This document shows positions 41,203-49,981 of a stretch of DNA of 64,000 nucleotides, piece after piece. Positions within the stretch are counted from its first letter, which is position 1; each line of letters opens with the position of its first letter. The DNA is taken from the NCBI GenBank assembly GCA_035533015.1, contig DATLUQ010000036.1, positions 1 through 64,000 on the forward strand, in the 5' to 3' direction. The notes below the pieces were generated by a model that did not search any database, was not told the origin of the DNA, and saw only the letters and a program-made list of their open reading frames with translations. The translations under genes and the position numbers were made by a program. The stretch comes from Gemmatimonadaceae bacterium. GTDB lineage: Bacteria > Gemmatimonadota > Gemmatimonadetes > Gemmatimonadales > Gemmatimonadaceae.

Positions 41203-42458
41203 GAGGCGCCGCATTCAGGAGCCTGATGGGAGTCGCCGTCCTCGCCACCCTGCTCCTGGGCCCGCGAGCGTCGCAGGCGCAGGGGACCGTGGTGAGCGCG
41301 GACACGGCCAACGGCTGTCTCGCCTGCCACGCAGGACAGCGCGAGGCCGCGACGATGGGCGTTCACTCCCAGCACGGGGTTCGTTGCGTCGACTGCCACG
41401 GTGGAAACGCCGACGCGCGCACGCTGCCGGGCGGCCACCAGGGTCACTTCATCGGCTCGCCGAACAAGGTGCAGACCGCCGAGCTGTGCGGCTCGTGCCA
41501 TTCGGACCCCAATCGGATGAGGGAGTACGGTCTGCCCACGGGACAGCTCGCGCAGTTCCGGACGAGCCGCCACGGCCAGCTGTTGTTCGGCCAGAACAAC
41601 GCGGATGCACCCACGTGCACGGATTGCCACGGGACCCACATCATCTACCCGCCGTACGACGCCCGCAGCCAGGTGTACCCGACCAACATTCCGGGCACCT
41701 GCGCGCACTGCCATTCGGACGAGAAGCTCATGGCGAAGTACCACCTGCGCACGGACCAGTTCGAACAGTTTCGCAGCAGTGCGCACGGGGTGGCCCTGTT
41801 CCAGCACCAGAACTTCGCAGCTCCGACGTGCATCTCCTGCCATGGCGCGCACTCCGCCCTTCCGCCGACGGGAACGCAGGTGGCGAGCGTCTGTGGGCAG
41901 TGTCACGCGCTGGTGGACCAGGCGTTCGAGCAGAGCCCACACGGCGCGGCGTCCCGGGTCGGCAAGCTGCGCGGCTGCCTGGCGTGCCACACGAACCACG
42001 GCACGGAGGGCGTGCCCATCGACAAGATCGGCGCGACGTGCGACAAGTGCCACGCATCGGACGCGCGGCTCCATCAGATGGGCGTGGACCTCCAGCACAG
42101 CGTGGTCCAGGCGAGTCTGGACATGGAGTCCGCGCGGCAGGCGGTCGATGCGCTGTCTCTCGCAGGCCGTCAGGTTGGCTATTACCGGTTCCGGTATCAG
42201 TCGGCCTTGACGTATTACCTGCAGATCGCGCAGGCCCAGCACAGTCTCGATTTCGCGAAGGTCGACGATCTCGCCCGGCGGGTGCGCTCGGTGTCCGTGG
42301 ACCTGAACAACGCCGCGAATACGAGCCGTGAGCAGCGCTGGGAGCACAAGCTCCTGTTGCTTCCGGTGTGGTTCCTGTCGCTCTCGGCCGTGGTGCTGGC
42401 GTGGCTGGCGCTGAGGGCTCTGCGCAGAACCGGCGACGACGACCACCGGCAAGGCTAG
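41199..42458 (+). CDS. membrane-anchored 9-haem c-type cytochrome
   Basis: 419 residues: signal peptide (MGVAVLATLLLGPRASQA), nine CxxCH motifs up to residue about 290, a helical spacer, and a C-terminal membrane helix (LLLLPVWFLSLSAVVLAWLAL) with a short cytoplasmic tail. The haem part has an internal repeat with SRHGQLLFGQNNADAPTC and SAHGVALFQHQNFAAPTC. It resembles the 11-haem protein at 48605-49981 in layout and in motifs such as CTDCHGTH and CSDCHGAH. Likely first electron acceptor from the cytochrome b. It is followed after four bases by the 22-haem gene. Confidence 0.9.
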   Translation: MRGAAFRSLMGVAVLATLLLGPRASQAQGTVVSADTANGCLACHAGQREAATMGVHSQHGVRCVDCHGGNADARTLPGGHQGHFIGSPNKVQTAELCGSCHSDPNRMREYGLPTGQLAQFRTSRHGQLLFGQNNADAPTCTDCHGTHIIYPPYDARSQVYPTNIPGTCAHCHSDEKLMAKYHLRTDQFEQFRSSAHGVALFQHQNFAAPTCISCHGAHSALPPTGTQVASVCGQCHALVDQAFEQSPHGAASRVGKLRGCLACHTNHGTEGVPIDKIGATCDKCHASDARLHQMGVDLQHSVVQASLDMESARQAVDALSLAGRQVGYYRFRYQSALTYYLQIAQAQHSLDFAKVDDLARRVRSVSVDLNNAANTSREQRWEHKLLLLPVWFLSLSAVVLAWLALRALRRTGDDDHRQG

Positions 42459-42462
42459 GGGC

Positions 42463-44487
42463 ATGTCACCTGCGGTACGCCGGCGCATCTCGCGGATAGG
42501 CCGGATCCTCATTCCGGTCGGGATCCTCACGATCATCCTGATCACCGTGGGGACCGTGACCTTCGTCCAGGTCTCCAGCCAGCCCTGGTTCTGTGGCAGT
42601 TGCCACATCATGCAGCCGTATTACAAGTCGTGGACCACCTCGACGCATCGCAACGTTCCCTGCATCAAGTGCCACATCGCGCCGGGGATCAAGGCCGAGG
42701 CGATGACCAAGATCCAGGCTGCGAACATGGTGGTGAAGGACTTCACCGGCGCCACCACCACGCGGCCGTGGGCGGAGATCGAGGACGCGTCGTGCCTGCG
42801 CTCGGGCTGCCACTCCGACCGGCTGATCCAGGGCCGCGTCGACTTCAAGGGGGTGCGTTTCGACCATACCACGCACCTGGGCGAAGTGCGGAATGGCATG
42901 CAGCTGCACTGCACGAGTTGCCATTCCCAGATCGTGCAGGGTACGCACATCGCGGTCACGGAAGGCACGTGCTTCCTCTGTCACTTCAAGGATCGTCCGG
43001 CAGGCAAGCCGCTGGGCGGCTGCATCGGATGTCATCCGTCGCCGCCCACGGTCACGTCGCCCGAAGGCTACGTGATCGACCACGCGCAGTACGTCAAGGA
43101 CAGGATCGACTGTCTGTCCTGCCACAACCAGGTGACGCACGGTACGGGCGCCGCGGATGAGGCGCGGTGCGTCAGCTGCCACAACGAGCCCGCGCTGCTT
43201 GCGCAGTTCAACAACCCCACCATGTTGCATCAGGTGCACGTCTCGCAGCACAACATTGCGTGCATCCAGTGTCACACCTCGCTCGACCACAAAGTCATGG
43301 CCCTCACCACCAACGTGGAGCTCGACTGCAAGAGCTGCCACGCCGGGGTCCACAAGGCCGAGCAACGTCTCTACGCCGGCATCGGCGGCCACGGGGTGCA
43401 GCCGACTCCGAGCGCCATGTACACGGCGCGAGTGGCCTGCGTGGCCTGCCACAACGCCGCGTCGAAGCTGCCGGGCCATGACACGGTCAACGTCGCCAAC
43501 CAGGCCGCGTGCCTCTCGTGTCACGGCATCAAGTACGCCAACGTGCTGCCCGCCTGGCAGACGCAGATGGAGCGGAAGGTGCAGCTGGTCGGGCCGATCG
43601 TGGACGCCGCGCAGACGGCCGCCTCTGCCATGCCGCTGCGCCGCCGCGCGCTGGCCGACAGCCTGCTGGGCATGGCCAGCGAGAACGTGGAGTTCGTGCG
43701 CGCCGGCAAGGGCGCCCACAACATCGTCTACGCCGACCAGCTGCTGCGGGCATCCTTGAGTCTGGTGCGGCAGGCCGTGAAGGATGGCGGCCTGCCGTAC
43801 CGCGTGCCGAGCCTGGACCTGGGCCCGCCGGTGAGCGAGAACCAATGCCTGCAGTGCCACCTGGGAGTCGAACAGCAGAAGGGCAGCTTCCAGGGAAGAA
43901 GCTTCGACCATACGGGCCACGTACTGCGCGCCGGGCTCCAGTGCAGCGCGTGCCACACGCCGTTCTCGGCGCACGGCGGAATCACCTTGACTTCCACCGC
44001 CAGCTGCGACGCGTGCCACCATTCCCAGGTGCAGCCGGTCGCCAACTGCGCGCGCTGCCACGCGGGACCGGGAGGCGTGCCGCCGGACACATTCAAGCTG
44101 GCGGCCGGCGACTTCTCCCATGGCGCGCACCTCGCCGCCAACCTGGAGTGCAAGGCGTGCCACACGGCGCCGGGCATGGACGCGCGTGCCCTGCAGTGCG
44201 ACAACTGCCACGAACAGCACCACCAGCCGCAGGTGGCGTGTCTGAGCTGCCATCGCGGCGGCGCGCTGGCCAAGCACAAGGTGGCCGACCACGTGGTGTG
44301 CAGTCAGTGCCACAAGACCGTGCCGCAGATCAACCGATGGAGCCGCCCGGTCTGCACGGCGTGCCACGCGTCGTACACCAACCACCACCCGGGCAAGGCG
44401 TGCGAGACCTGCCACCGGGTGCCGGCGATGGGGACCGCGCATACGGCGGTGCCGAAACCGGCCCCTGCCGCGGGAAAGGGACGCTGA
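42463..44487 (+). CDS. NapC-like 22-haem c-type cytochrome
   Basis: 674 residues. An uncleaved N-terminal helix (ILIPVGILTIILITVGTVTF) is followed at once by FCGSCHIMQPYYKSW, the NapC/NirT signature, so it is tethered to the outer face of the inner membrane. I count 21 CxxCH motifs and one CLRSGCH (CX4CH), 22 haems in all. The C-terminal half has the same plan as the 14-haem protein at 46355-47755. Shared features are a haem pair, a haem-free helical spacer containing KGAHNIVYADQLLRASLSLV, and then a run of haems. A long reverse-strand open frame over it is a codon-bias artefact. Confidence 0.9.
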   Translation: MSPAVRRRISRIGRILIPVGILTIILITVGTVTFVQVSSQPWFCGSCHIMQPYYKSWTTSTHRNVPCIKCHIAPGIKAEAMTKIQAANMVVKDFTGATTTRPWAEIEDASCLRSGCHSDRLIQGRVDFKGVRFDHTTHLGEVRNGMQLHCTSCHSQIVQGTHIAVTEGTCFLCHFKDRPAGKPLGGCIGCHPSPPTVTSPEGYVIDHAQYVKDRIDCLSCHNQVTHGTGAADEARCVSCHNEPALLAQFNNPTMLHQVHVSQHNIACIQCHTSLDHKVMALTTNVELDCKSCHAGVHKAEQRLYAGIGGHGVQPTPSAMYTARVACVACHNAASKLPGHDTVNVANQAACLSCHGIKYANVLPAWQTQMERKVQLVGPIVDAAQTAASAMPLRRRALADSLLGMASENVEFVRAGKGAHNIVYADQLLRASLSLVRQAVKDGGLPYRVPSLDLGPPVSENQCLQCHLGVEQQKGSFQGRSFDHTGHVLRAGLQCSACHTPFSAHGGITLTSTASCDACHHSQVQPVANCARCHAGPGGVPPDTFKLAAGDFSHGAHLAANLECKACHTAPGMDARALQCDNCHEQHHQPQVACLSCHRGGALAKHKVADHVVCSQCHKTVPQINRWSRPVCTACHASYTNHHPGKACETCHRVPAMGTAHTAVPKPAPAAGKGR

Positions 44488-44516
44488 CCTCCCCCGCCAT
44501 TTGACGCGACTCGATG

Positions 44517-44544
44517 GGCTGCCCCAGTATGCCCTGGGGCAGCC
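44517..44544. terminator. 11-bp hairpin after the 22-haem gene
   Basis: GGCTGCCCCAG and CTGGGGCAGCC pair perfectly around a six-base loop (TATGCC), 29 bases after the stop of the 22-haem gene and 49 bases before the radical SAM gene. There is no T-run, so termination may be partial and let the downstream gene be read at lower level. Confidence 0.6.
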
Positions 44545-44592
44545 TCGCCGCACCTCGGGGACCGCGCGACCGCGGGCAGGAGACCTTGCGCA

Positions 44593-46350
44593 TTGAGCCA
44601 ACCGGACGTCGTGCTCATCCACCCGCCGAGCATCTACGACTTTCGCGAGCGGACCATCTTCTACGGTCCGATCAGCGACGTCATCCCATCGTCGCCGATT
44701 TTCGAGATGTATCCGATCGGCTTCGTGACGCTCGCCGCGTACCTCCGGCGTCACGGCTATCGGACCCGCATCGTGAATCTGGCGCTGCGCATGATGCGCA
44801 GCCGGCGGTTCCGGCCCGAGCGGTTCCTGCGCCGACTTCGCCCCAGACTCTTCGGCATCGACCTGCACTGGCTGCCTCATGCGCACGGCGGGCCGGAAGT
44901 CGCAGCGCTGCTCAAGCGGCTGCACCCGGACATTCCGATCGTATTCGGCGGGATCTCGTCCAGCTATTTCCACGAGGAGCTGATCCAGGACCCGGCCGTG
45001 GACTTCGTGCTGCGCGGCAGCGTGACGGAGCCATGCCTGCTGGCGCTGGTGCGAGAACTCGAAGGCGAGCGCCGGTTCGACCGCGTGCCCAACCTGACGT
45101 GGAAGCAGGACGGCGCGGTGCGCGTCAACCCCGCGTCGTTCGCGCCGCCGTCGCTCGATGAGTTCGATCTGGATCTCGGGATGATGGTGGCGTCCGTCGT
45201 CAGCCACCTGGACTTCTGGACGAGTATCCCGTTCCAGGCGTGGTGGCGCCATCCGATCACGGCCGTGTTGACCGTACGAGGCTGCGCCCGAGGGTGCGTG
45301 ACGTGCGGTGCGTCGGACGCGGCCTTCAAGCGCTTCATGGCGGGGCGGCACCCGCTGTTCCGCGGCCCCGACGCCATCGCCGCGCAGGTACGGGGCCTGG
45401 CGTCGTTCACGCGGGCGCCGATCTTCCTGGTCGGCGATATCAACGATGGCGGCCCGGCATACGCGCGAGCAGTGGTCGAGGCGCTCGGGCGTGCGCCCGT
45501 TGCCAATCGCATCGTATTCGAATTCTTCGAACCGCCGCCGGTAGACCTGCTGCAGCGCATCGATGCGATGGTCCCACGCTGGGGCGCGGAGCTTTCCCCC
45601 GAGAGCCACGACGAAGCGATCCGCACCCGCCTTGGCAAGGCCCGCTACACGAACGAGCAGTTGGAGGCGGGCATCGCGTCCATGCTCGCGCTCCGCTGCG
45701 AGAACCTGGACATGTTCTTCATGATCGGCCTGCCGGGCCAGAGCTATGGCAACGTCCTCGAGATGGTGGACGCCATCGAACGCCTCTTTTCCCGCTTCGA
45801 CCGTCGGCTCTCGGCCTTCATCACACCCATGGGTCCCTTCATCGACCCGGGCAGCGACGGCTTCGAGCAGGCCGAAGCACAAGGCTACCGGATTCGCGCC
45901 CACACGCTGGCGGAACACCGCGCGCTACTCGACCAGCAGCGGGACTGGGAGTCGTTCCTGAACTACTCGACGGATTCCATGACCCGGGCCGAGATCGTGG
46001 ACGCGACGTACGACGGCGCCGAGCGCCTCAACGCGCTCAAGGCAAAGCACCGGAGAATCGAGCCGGAGCAGGCCGCGGCGGTGGCGCGTCGCATGGCCTC
46101 GGCCCGCGCGCTGCGGCGCAGCCTCGCCGAAGCCGGCGGGGGTGAGCTGGATCCGGCCGTCCACAGCGCGTTGCTGGGGGAGATCCGCGCCTTCTCCGAA
46201 GCGACCGTCAACGACAAGGCGGAGCTGTTCCCGCCGGGCGCGTTCCTGCGCAACTTCCGCGTTGGCGGGATCCTGCGGTTGCTGGCACGCGAGCTGCTGC
46301 TGAACCTCCGGCGCCGGCCGCGCGTGCAAGAAGCCAGGCCGGATCGTTGA
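44593..46350 (+). CDS. B12-binding-type radical SAM protein
   Basis: 585 residues from a TTG start. The N-terminal region (VVLIHPPSIYDFRERTIFYG, then FEMYPIGFVTLAAYLRRHGY) is like a cobalamin-binding Rossmann domain of the B12-radical SAM class. The DxHxxG cobalamin His is not obvious (IDLHWLPHAHGG is nearest). The radical SAM cluster is CARGCVTC near residue 232. A helical C-terminal domain follows. It resembles the TIGR04190-type group, but the reaction is unknown. Its place behind four electron-transfer genes suggests that it modifies a quinone, a haem or a protein of that module. It is convergent with the 14-haem gene, with a 4-base gap. Confidence 0.82.
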   Translation: MSQPDVVLIHPPSIYDFRERTIFYGPISDVIPSSPIFEMYPIGFVTLAAYLRRHGYRTRIVNLALRMMRSRRFRPERFLRRLRPRLFGIDLHWLPHAHGGPEVAALLKRLHPDIPIVFGGISSSYFHEELIQDPAVDFVLRGSVTEPCLLALVRELEGERRFDRVPNLTWKQDGAVRVNPASFAPPSLDEFDLDLGMMVASVVSHLDFWTSIPFQAWWRHPITAVLTVRGCARGCVTCGASDAAFKRFMAGRHPLFRGPDAIAAQVRGLASFTRAPIFLVGDINDGGPAYARAVVEALGRAPVANRIVFEFFEPPPVDLLQRIDAMVPRWGAELSPESHDEAIRTRLGKARYTNEQLEAGIASMLALRCENLDMFFMIGLPGQSYGNVLEMVDAIERLFSRFDRRLSAFITPMGPFIDPGSDGFEQAEAQGYRIRAHTLAEHRALLDQQRDWESFLNYSTDSMTRAEIVDATYDGAERLNALKAKHRRIEPEQAAAVARRMASARALRRSLAEAGGGELDPAVHSALLGEIRAFSEATVNDKAELFPPGAFLRNFRVGGILRLLARELLLNLRRRPRVQEARPDR

Positions 46351-46354
46351 CCCG

Positions 46355-47755
46355 TCAGGGCCGACGACCCAGGATCCTTGCCTGGACTTCGTTTGGCGAC
46401 ATCTGCATGTGGCAGGGCGCGCATTCCCGCGCCGGCTGGTGCGCGCGCTGGTCCACGTGACAACTCAGGCAGAACGTGCGGTCGCCGGTGAGCAGCTCGA
46501 GGGTCGTGCGCGCATGGCACTGGGCGCAGGCCAGGTGGTCGGCGGCCACGTGAGACGTGAGCAGCTTGGTTCCGTGGCAGCCCGCGCAGTCGGCAGCCTC
46601 GCGATGGTGCGCCTCGTGGCAGGTCGTGCAGGCCACGACCGTCGCGATCGCCGCCGGCGACGTGTGGCAGCGCGCGCACTGCACCGTGGCGTGGGCACCG
46701 TGCCGGAACGCGACCTCGCGCGAGGTCGGTGCGCCGTTGGGTCGCAAATGGAGTGGCAGGATCACCGAGTCGGCACGGCTCGTCAGATCCCGACCGCTGT
46801 GGCACGTGGCACACGTCAACGCCGACGTGACGTGGTGACACTCGCTGCACGCCGCCGCCGTCACCTTCGGCTTGCCGTGTGCGGGATCGAACTGGCGGCC
46901 GCCAGCGGCGAAGGGGCCCGCGGAAGAGTGGCACTTGCTGCACGCGACGTCCGCACGAACCACATGATCGGCGTGGCTGAACGCCTGGCCGAAGATCGTG
47001 GCGCCCAAGGCCTCGATGCCGTAATGACACTCGGCGCAGGGGACGACGGCCGGATTGGGCCCCAACGCGGGCGGCGGCGGCACCGGCAGACCTGCGTCCC
47101 GATACGCGGACCCCACCTTCCGGACCGCCGAACGCAGGAGCGCGTCGGCACCCGGCACGTTGTGCAGGCCGACGCCATCGACCACCAGCGTCATGTCCGC
47201 GCGCGCGGACTGCAGTTCGGCCCTTGCGTCAGCGCGCTCGGCGAGGCGGCGCTGGGCGTTGGCTTCCGAGACGTATGAGGCCACGACCTGGGTGCGCCAG
47301 CCGAGGGCCTCGTCCCAGCGGGGCAGCATGTCCCGGTAGCTGGGGCCGTGGCAGCTCGTGCACGCCTGGACGATCGCCGCCATCCGCGGCCCCGAGGCCG
47401 TTGCAGCGAGGACCCGATCCGTGTGGCAGGAGCGGCAGCCGACCCGGGCCAGGTACATCTGATCCGGCCGGAGCGTCGAGTCCGGGCCCTGCCCCGTGAA
47501 CAGCGCTTGGATGGCCTCGTGCGCCCGGGCGTGGCAGGTGGTGCAGCGCGCCGACGCCTCCGGACCCGTGTCCGACATCGTGGCGTGGACCCCGGGGTGG
47601 CAGCTCGTGCAGTCGAGCGGGACGGGGGTGGACGACGCCACCACCGGCTGGCTTTCCCGCTGCGGTAGCTGACGTCCCGGTGTCCAGGCGACGATGGTCG
47701 CGGTGGCCAAACCGGCCACGAGACCACCGACGATCCGGCGCCGAACGGCGGTCAT
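46355..47755 (-). CDS. 14-haem c-type cytochrome
   Basis: 466 residues with an N-terminal hydrophobic segment (IVGGLVAGLATATIVAW) that may be a signal peptide or anchor. I count 14 CxxCH motifs. A haem-free helical spacer (about residues 155-225, with VDGVGLHNVPGADALLRSAV) lies between the fourth and fifth haem. This arrangement and several motifs match the C-terminal half of the 22-haem protein on the opposite strand, so the two are paralogous. It starts four bases after the cytochrome b stop and is the last gene of the minus-strand module. Confidence 0.88.
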   Translation of the reverse strand: MTAVRRRIVGGLVAGLATATIVAWTPGRQLPQRESQPVVASSTPVPLDCTSCHPGVHATMSDTGPEASARCTTCHARAHEAIQALFTGQGPDSTLRPDQMYLARVGCRSCHTDRVLAATASGPRMAAIVQACTSCHGPSYRDMLPRWDEALGWRTQVVASYVSEANAQRRLAERADARAELQSARADMTLVVDGVGLHNVPGADALLRSAVRKVGSAYRDAGLPVPPPPALGPNPAVVPCAECHYGIEALGATIFGQAFSHADHVVRADVACSKCHSSAGPFAAGGRQFDPAHGKPKVTAAACSECHHVTSALTCATCHSGRDLTSRADSVILPLHLRPNGAPTSREVAFRHGAHATVQCARCHTSPAAIATVVACTTCHEAHHREAADCAGCHGTKLLTSHVAADHLACAQCHARTTLELLTGDRTFCLSCHVDQRAHQPARECAPCHMQMSPNEVQARILGRRP

Positions 47756-47759
47756 TATC

Positions 47760-48608
47760 TCAACTCACAAGAGCGTAGATCACCAGAAGGACCAGGAAGA
47801 TCCCCACCGCCAGCGCCGCGAAGCCGAGGCCCATGGACCAGAGGTAGGTCGCGCGGGACGGCGCAACGGTCTGCAGCTCCTGCAGGCGGCCCTCGCGCTG
47901 GTTCCGCTCGTATTCGAGCGGATGCTCATCCTCGAAGTACTCCGCTTTGGCCCGGCCCGTGAAGATCACGAGGTCGATGGGGAACTTCTCCGGACGCAGG
48001 TGCACGTTGAAGAAGTGGATCGTGAAGATGAAGCCCAGCGCGAGCAACGCCTCATCGCCGTGCACGATGGTGGCGACGTTGAACAGCCAGCCCGGCAAGA
48101 ACCGGGCGAAGAACGTGGGGAACCAGAGCAACAAGCCGGAGCCGCCGATGATGGCCACGCCCCAGAACACCGCCCAGTAGTCGAACTTCTCCATGTAGCT
48201 GTAGCGGTCGAACCTCGGGTGGGGTCCCCGACCGAGGAACCACTTGAACATGTCCACGACGTCCCGGATGTCCTTCGGCTGGGGGACCATGCTCCGCGGG
48301 CCCCAGAAGATGGACATCTTGTCCTCGGCCCTGATCAGGTTGCGGGTCACGGCGGCCAGGTGGATGAAGAAGTAGCCGAACGTGATGGCGGCGCACACCC
48401 GGTGGATGAACCCGGCCGAGCCGGGACCACCGAGGAACCGCATGAACGGCGCGGCCCAGGGCGCATAGGCGAAGCGGAGCGGAATGCCCGTGGCCACGAG
48501 GCCCAGGAACGAGATGATGACCAGTGCGTGGATCGTGCGCTCGACGGTCCCGAAGCGCCGGATGTAGGGTCCCTGCCCCTGATCCGAGACGGCCATGGGC
48601 TTCTTCAT
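47760..48608 (-). CDS. cytochrome b, formate-dehydrogenase-gamma/b561-like
   Basis: A 282-residue membrane protein with four haem-bearing helices plus a C-terminal helix (ATYLWSMGLGFAALAVGIFL). Candidate ligands are in ERTIHALVIISF, GFIHRVCAAITFGYFFIHL and TIVHGDEALLALGFIFTIHFFNVH. It belongs to the di-haem b membrane-subunit family and is unrelated to the bc-type cytochrome b at 39913. With the anchored 11-haem protein it probably forms a quinol dehydrogenase. ATGA overlap with the 11-haem gene. Confidence 0.88.
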   Translation of the reverse strand: MKKPMAVSDQGQGPYIRRFGTVERTIHALVIISFLGLVATGIPLRFAYAPWAAPFMRFLGGPGSAGFIHRVCAAITFGYFFIHLAAVTRNLIRAEDKMSIFWGPRSMVPQPKDIRDVVDMFKWFLGRGPHPRFDRYSYMEKFDYWAVFWGVAIIGGSGLLLWFPTFFARFLPGWLFNVATIVHGDEALLALGFIFTIHFFNVHLRPEKFPIDLVIFTGRAKAEYFEDEHPLEYERNQREGRLQELQTVAPSRATYLWSMGLGFAALAVGIFLVLLVIYALVS

Positions 48609-49981
48609 GGTTGTTCCCCCTTGTCCCGGGGCGTGACGGGCGGCTCAGCGCCATGCGTGGGCCTGCCGCGCAGCCGATCCACGGTGATCCGGCCCAGCCA
48701 CATCAGGGTGTGCAACCCGAAGAAGAGGAAGACGCTCACGAGCAGTGCGGTCATGAAGAGCCAGGTCCAGAACAGCCGTGGATACGCCTGCCGGTTCCGC
48801 GGGTCTCCGTGCGGCTGGTACTGGACGAAGTTTGCGTTGGCGGTCGGGTGACACTGGCTGCACGTCTTCACCAGGTTGGCCGGGTTGACCGACGACTTGG
48901 GATCCGTGGACGGCAGCATGTCGTGCGGCGTGTGGCAGTCGCTGCACTTGGCGGTGATCCCGAACCCGAGCTCCGTGACCTGGCCGTGGTAGGTCTCGAA
49001 GTACGTCTTGTATTCTTGTTCGTGGCACGAGCCGCATTCCTTGACCACGCCGCGGAACCAGACCGGATCCGAGGCCGCCACGATCTGGTGCGACGAGTGA
49101 CAGTCGGTGCACACCGGTGCCGAGTGCCCCGTGGGCGTCTTGGCCCCCGTGCGCAGGGCCTGTCCGTGCGACGACTGATTGAAGGTCTCGAGGATTCCCG
49201 CGTGGCACTTGCCGCAGGTCCCGGCAATGTTCGCGCGGTTGATCGTGGATTGCGACGAATCGGGCGGCAGAATCAGGTGCGCGCCATGGCAGTCGCTGCA
49301 CGTGGCCGAAACGACCAGCCCCGCCTTGGTCATGGCGGTGCCGTGGACCGTCTTGTAGTACGAGCTCACCGCCGTCCGAGCCTGCGCTTGATCGGCCGCG
49401 CCGAAGTACGTGCCGATGATTCTGGGATCGGCGTGGCAGCGGCCGCACAGCGAGGCCACGTTCAACGGGTAGGTCGGAGAGCGGGGATCGTCGGCCCCCA
49501 ACACGTGGTGCGCTCCGTGGCAACTGACGCACGTCGGCGCATTCCCCCTCGTGACCGCATCGGGCGCATGAATCGAACGGGCCCAGTCATCGCCTTCCTT
49601 CTGATGGCAGCTCTGACACGGAACGGCAATGCCCGTGGTGACGCGGTGCGGGTAGCCGTTCGCGAAGTCCGGATGGCAGCGTGCGCACGTCAGCCCCGCG
49701 TGCTTCGAGTCATGCAGCAGCGTATCGGGGACGAACAACGACGAATCGGCTTTGAGGGTCGCTGCCTTCCCGACCAGGAAGTCCCGGTTGGAATGGCAGT
49801 TTCGACACTCGACGACGCCCTTTTGCTGCTGGCCAGAAGCGGGCGCCGCCAGACCCAGGACGAGGGTCGCAGCGCCGAAGAACGACACGATGACCGCGAT
49901 CACGTGGCGCCACGGAGTGCGACGGGCGCCGAACTCACTCCATCCCGAACCAGCCTGCGTGCTCAGTCGTATCAAGGCCAC
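48605..49981 (-). CDS. membrane-anchored 11-haem c-type cytochrome
   Basis: About 458 residues. A signal-like segment (HVIAVIVSFFGAATLVLGLAAPASG) precedes eleven CxxCH motifs, and a C-terminal helix (LFWTWLFMTALLVSVFLFFGL) anchors it. The GTG at 49981 gives the full frame, but no good ribosome site is visible and a start nearer the signal peptide is possible. Motifs such as CSDCHGAHLILPP recall the 9-haem protein of the opposite module. It is the first gene of the minus-strand operon, divergent from the sigma factor. Confidence 0.87.
   Translation of the reverse strand: MALIRLSTQAGSGWSEFGARRTPWRHVIAVIVSFFGAATLVLGLAAPASGQQQKGVVECRNCHSNRDFLVGKAATLKADSSLFVPDTLLHDSKHAGLTCARCHPDFANGYPHRVTTGIAVPCQSCHQKEGDDWARSIHAPDAVTRGNAPTCVSCHGAHHVLGADDPRSPTYPLNVASLCGRCHADPRIIGTYFGAADQAQARTAVSSYYKTVHGTAMTKAGLVVSATCSDCHGAHLILPPDSSQSTINRANIAGTCGKCHAGILETFNQSSHGQALRTGAKTPTGHSAPVCTDCHSSHQIVAASDPVWFRGVVKECGSCHEQEYKTYFETYHGQVTELGFGITAKCSDCHTPHDMLPSTDPKSSVNPANLVKTCSQCHPTANANFVQYQPHGDPRNRQAYPRLFWTWLFMTALLVSVFLFFGLHTLMWLGRITVDRLRGRPTHGAEPPVTPRDKGEQP

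Noticed and set aside
42466-45918. Open frame of 1150 codons on the minus strand across the 22-haem and radical SAM genes
   Set aside because: It runs antisense to two clear genes, has no family motif or plausible domain pattern, and arises from high GC and the biased codons of CxxCH repeats.
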